Of a stretch of DNA of 64,000 nucleotides, positions 63,263 through 64,000 are shown piece after piece. This DNA comes from Phorcus lineatus (lineage: Eukaryota > Mollusca > Gastropoda > Trochida > Trochidae). The stretch spans positions 56,259,877 to 56,323,876 of the forward strand of contig OV121081.1 in assembly GCA_921293015.1 (NCBI GenBank), written 5' to 3'. Numbering within the stretch: the first letter of the stretch is position 1; each line of letters starts with the position of its first letter. Under the pieces are notes generated by a model, which saw nothing but the letters and a program-made list of their open reading frames with translations, had not been told where the DNA came from and did no database searches. Both the position numbers and the translations under genes were made by a program.

Positions 63263-63629
63263 ATGTGAAAAAGTTTTACAGGACTCATTCCACATTTCTT
63301 CTAGTATATGCAATCGACATATTACTAGTTTGTGAAGGAATTTCAAGTTCATACATCATCGGTCACGCACGCGGTTTTGACGTGAGTCCCCCAGTTTTCG
63401 AGCAGGGATGAATGTGCTATTTTAACTTCAAAATCGACTTTTTCAAAGAACTGTTGCTATAAAAATCAATTTTACAGTGAACTCTTACTGTTGTGAATTG
63501 TATTTGATGACTTTGATATCTACAAAGTGAAATTTCAAGCAAAGTTACGTTCGATTTGAAAATCTAGACTTGCCAAGGCTCTCTAAAAAATGATTTTTTT
63601 TTTACCGTGCTTCATAAAAAGTAACTATC

Positions 63630-64000
63630 ATGGCTGAAGGTGAAGAAATCAACACCAAAGTAGTGTATATGCCTTCTTCATTTCCTCTTCCACCAAAATT
63701 AGACCTAAAAGGGAATTTAGCTTCTAATTGGAAAAGATTCAAGCGTGGATGGGATAATTATGAAATTGCTCAAAGACTTGATTCAGAACAGCCCAGATTT
63801 AGAACAGCTACATTCCTTACAGCTATAGGACCTGATGCTCTTGAGGTTTTTGATGGGTTTCATTTTACAAGGGAAGATGACAAAAATGACATTGCTAGAG
63901 TTCTTTGAGACATTTTGTGTGGGTTCTACCAATGAAACATATGAGCGTTATGTCTTCAACAAACGTGAACAGGAAAGTGGTGAATCTATGAACACGTATG
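63630..64000 (+). pseudogene. Gypsy gag, N-terminal part with one frameshift
   Basis: ATG at 63630, then MPSSFPLPPKLDLKGNLASN, WKRFKRGWDNYEIAQRL, FLTAIGPDALEVFDGF. The frame ends at 63908, but the neighbouring frame continues LEFFETFCVGSTNETYERYV, FNKREQESGESMNTY to the window end. A single base change in length near 63880 would explain this. Family: gypsy gag of the type with the RTATFLTAIG motif. Confidence 0.82.

Larger units (their letters stand above)
63117..64000 (+). mobile_element. Second Ty3/gypsy element, 5' end (runs off window)
   Basis: A likely 5' LTR at 63117-63249 starts TGTAGCGGTATGC and ends CGTTACA. It is followed at once by TGGTGTCAGAAGT, a primer-binding site common in gypsy elements. 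Gag follows at 63630. The LTR start is inferred from the TG and the end from the primer site; the second LTR is outside. Confidence 0.75.

Overview
This is animal nuclear DNA: AT-rich, with short exons bounded by GT/AG sites, long introns, and many transposon relics. The gene content (a PAN plus C-type-lectin secreted protein, a MIG-17/ADAMTS-like protease, a four-pass claudin-like protein) and the mobile elements (BEL/Pao, Ty3/gypsy, Tc1/mariner, hAT, TTAA MITEs) suggest a lophotrochozoan, most likely a marine mollusc such as a bivalve. That placement is inference; nothing here names the species.

Four host genes can be assembled by joining exons whose reading phases agree. (1) Positions 3176-10039, + strand: the last eight exons of a gene for a charged, probably cytoplasmic or ciliary protein whose 5' end lies outside the recognised exons. 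(2) 17044-20881, + strand: a complete three-exon gene for a 254-residue secreted protein with a PAN/apple-like domain and a C-type lectin-like domain. (3) 30292-31679, - strand: a three-exon gene for a 215-residue four-transmembrane claudin/PMP22-like protein. (4) 33039-46287, - strand: a 14-exon gene for a 503-residue secreted M12B zinc metalloprotease with a furin site, HExxHxxxxxHD, an ADAMTS-type cysteine-rich segment and a PLAC-like C-terminus. All 13 exon junctions of gene 4 keep frame, which is strong internal support.

The rest is largely mobile DNA. 1-248: end of a Tc1-like transposase. 970-1136 and 1625-1790: two hairpin MITEs. 1973-3076: hAT-like element. 12.6-13.1 kb, 16.05-16.42 kb, 37.2-37.45 kb and 40.33-40.80 kb: copies of a TTAA-flanked MITE family, one with a second MITE inside it. 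13.83-14.15 kb: mariner relic ending in a TA/GA microsatellite. 23739-29514: BEL/Pao retrotransposon with nearly identical LTRs and a perfect 5-bp target duplication but broken coding. 48223-49812: a MULE-like element with 84-bp terminal inverted repeats and a perfect 9-bp target duplication. 50632-51698: a DNA transposon with a MADF-type protein remnant. 51877-54411: an internally deleted Ty3/gypsy copy with a perfect 5-bp duplication. 63117-end: the 5' part of another gypsy element.

Between 55.2 and 63.0 kb two diverged copies of a multi-kilobase block lie in the same orientation, each with a tandem pair of about 195-bp units that look like exons. There is no tRNA or rRNA gene I can support and no CRISPR or operon structure. 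The most unusual items are the MULE-like element, whose two ends carry inward-facing promoter-like sequence and similar start peptides, a 41-bp perfect-arm hairpin with a tRNA B-box in its loop, and a promoter-proximal minisatellite upstream of the metalloprotease.
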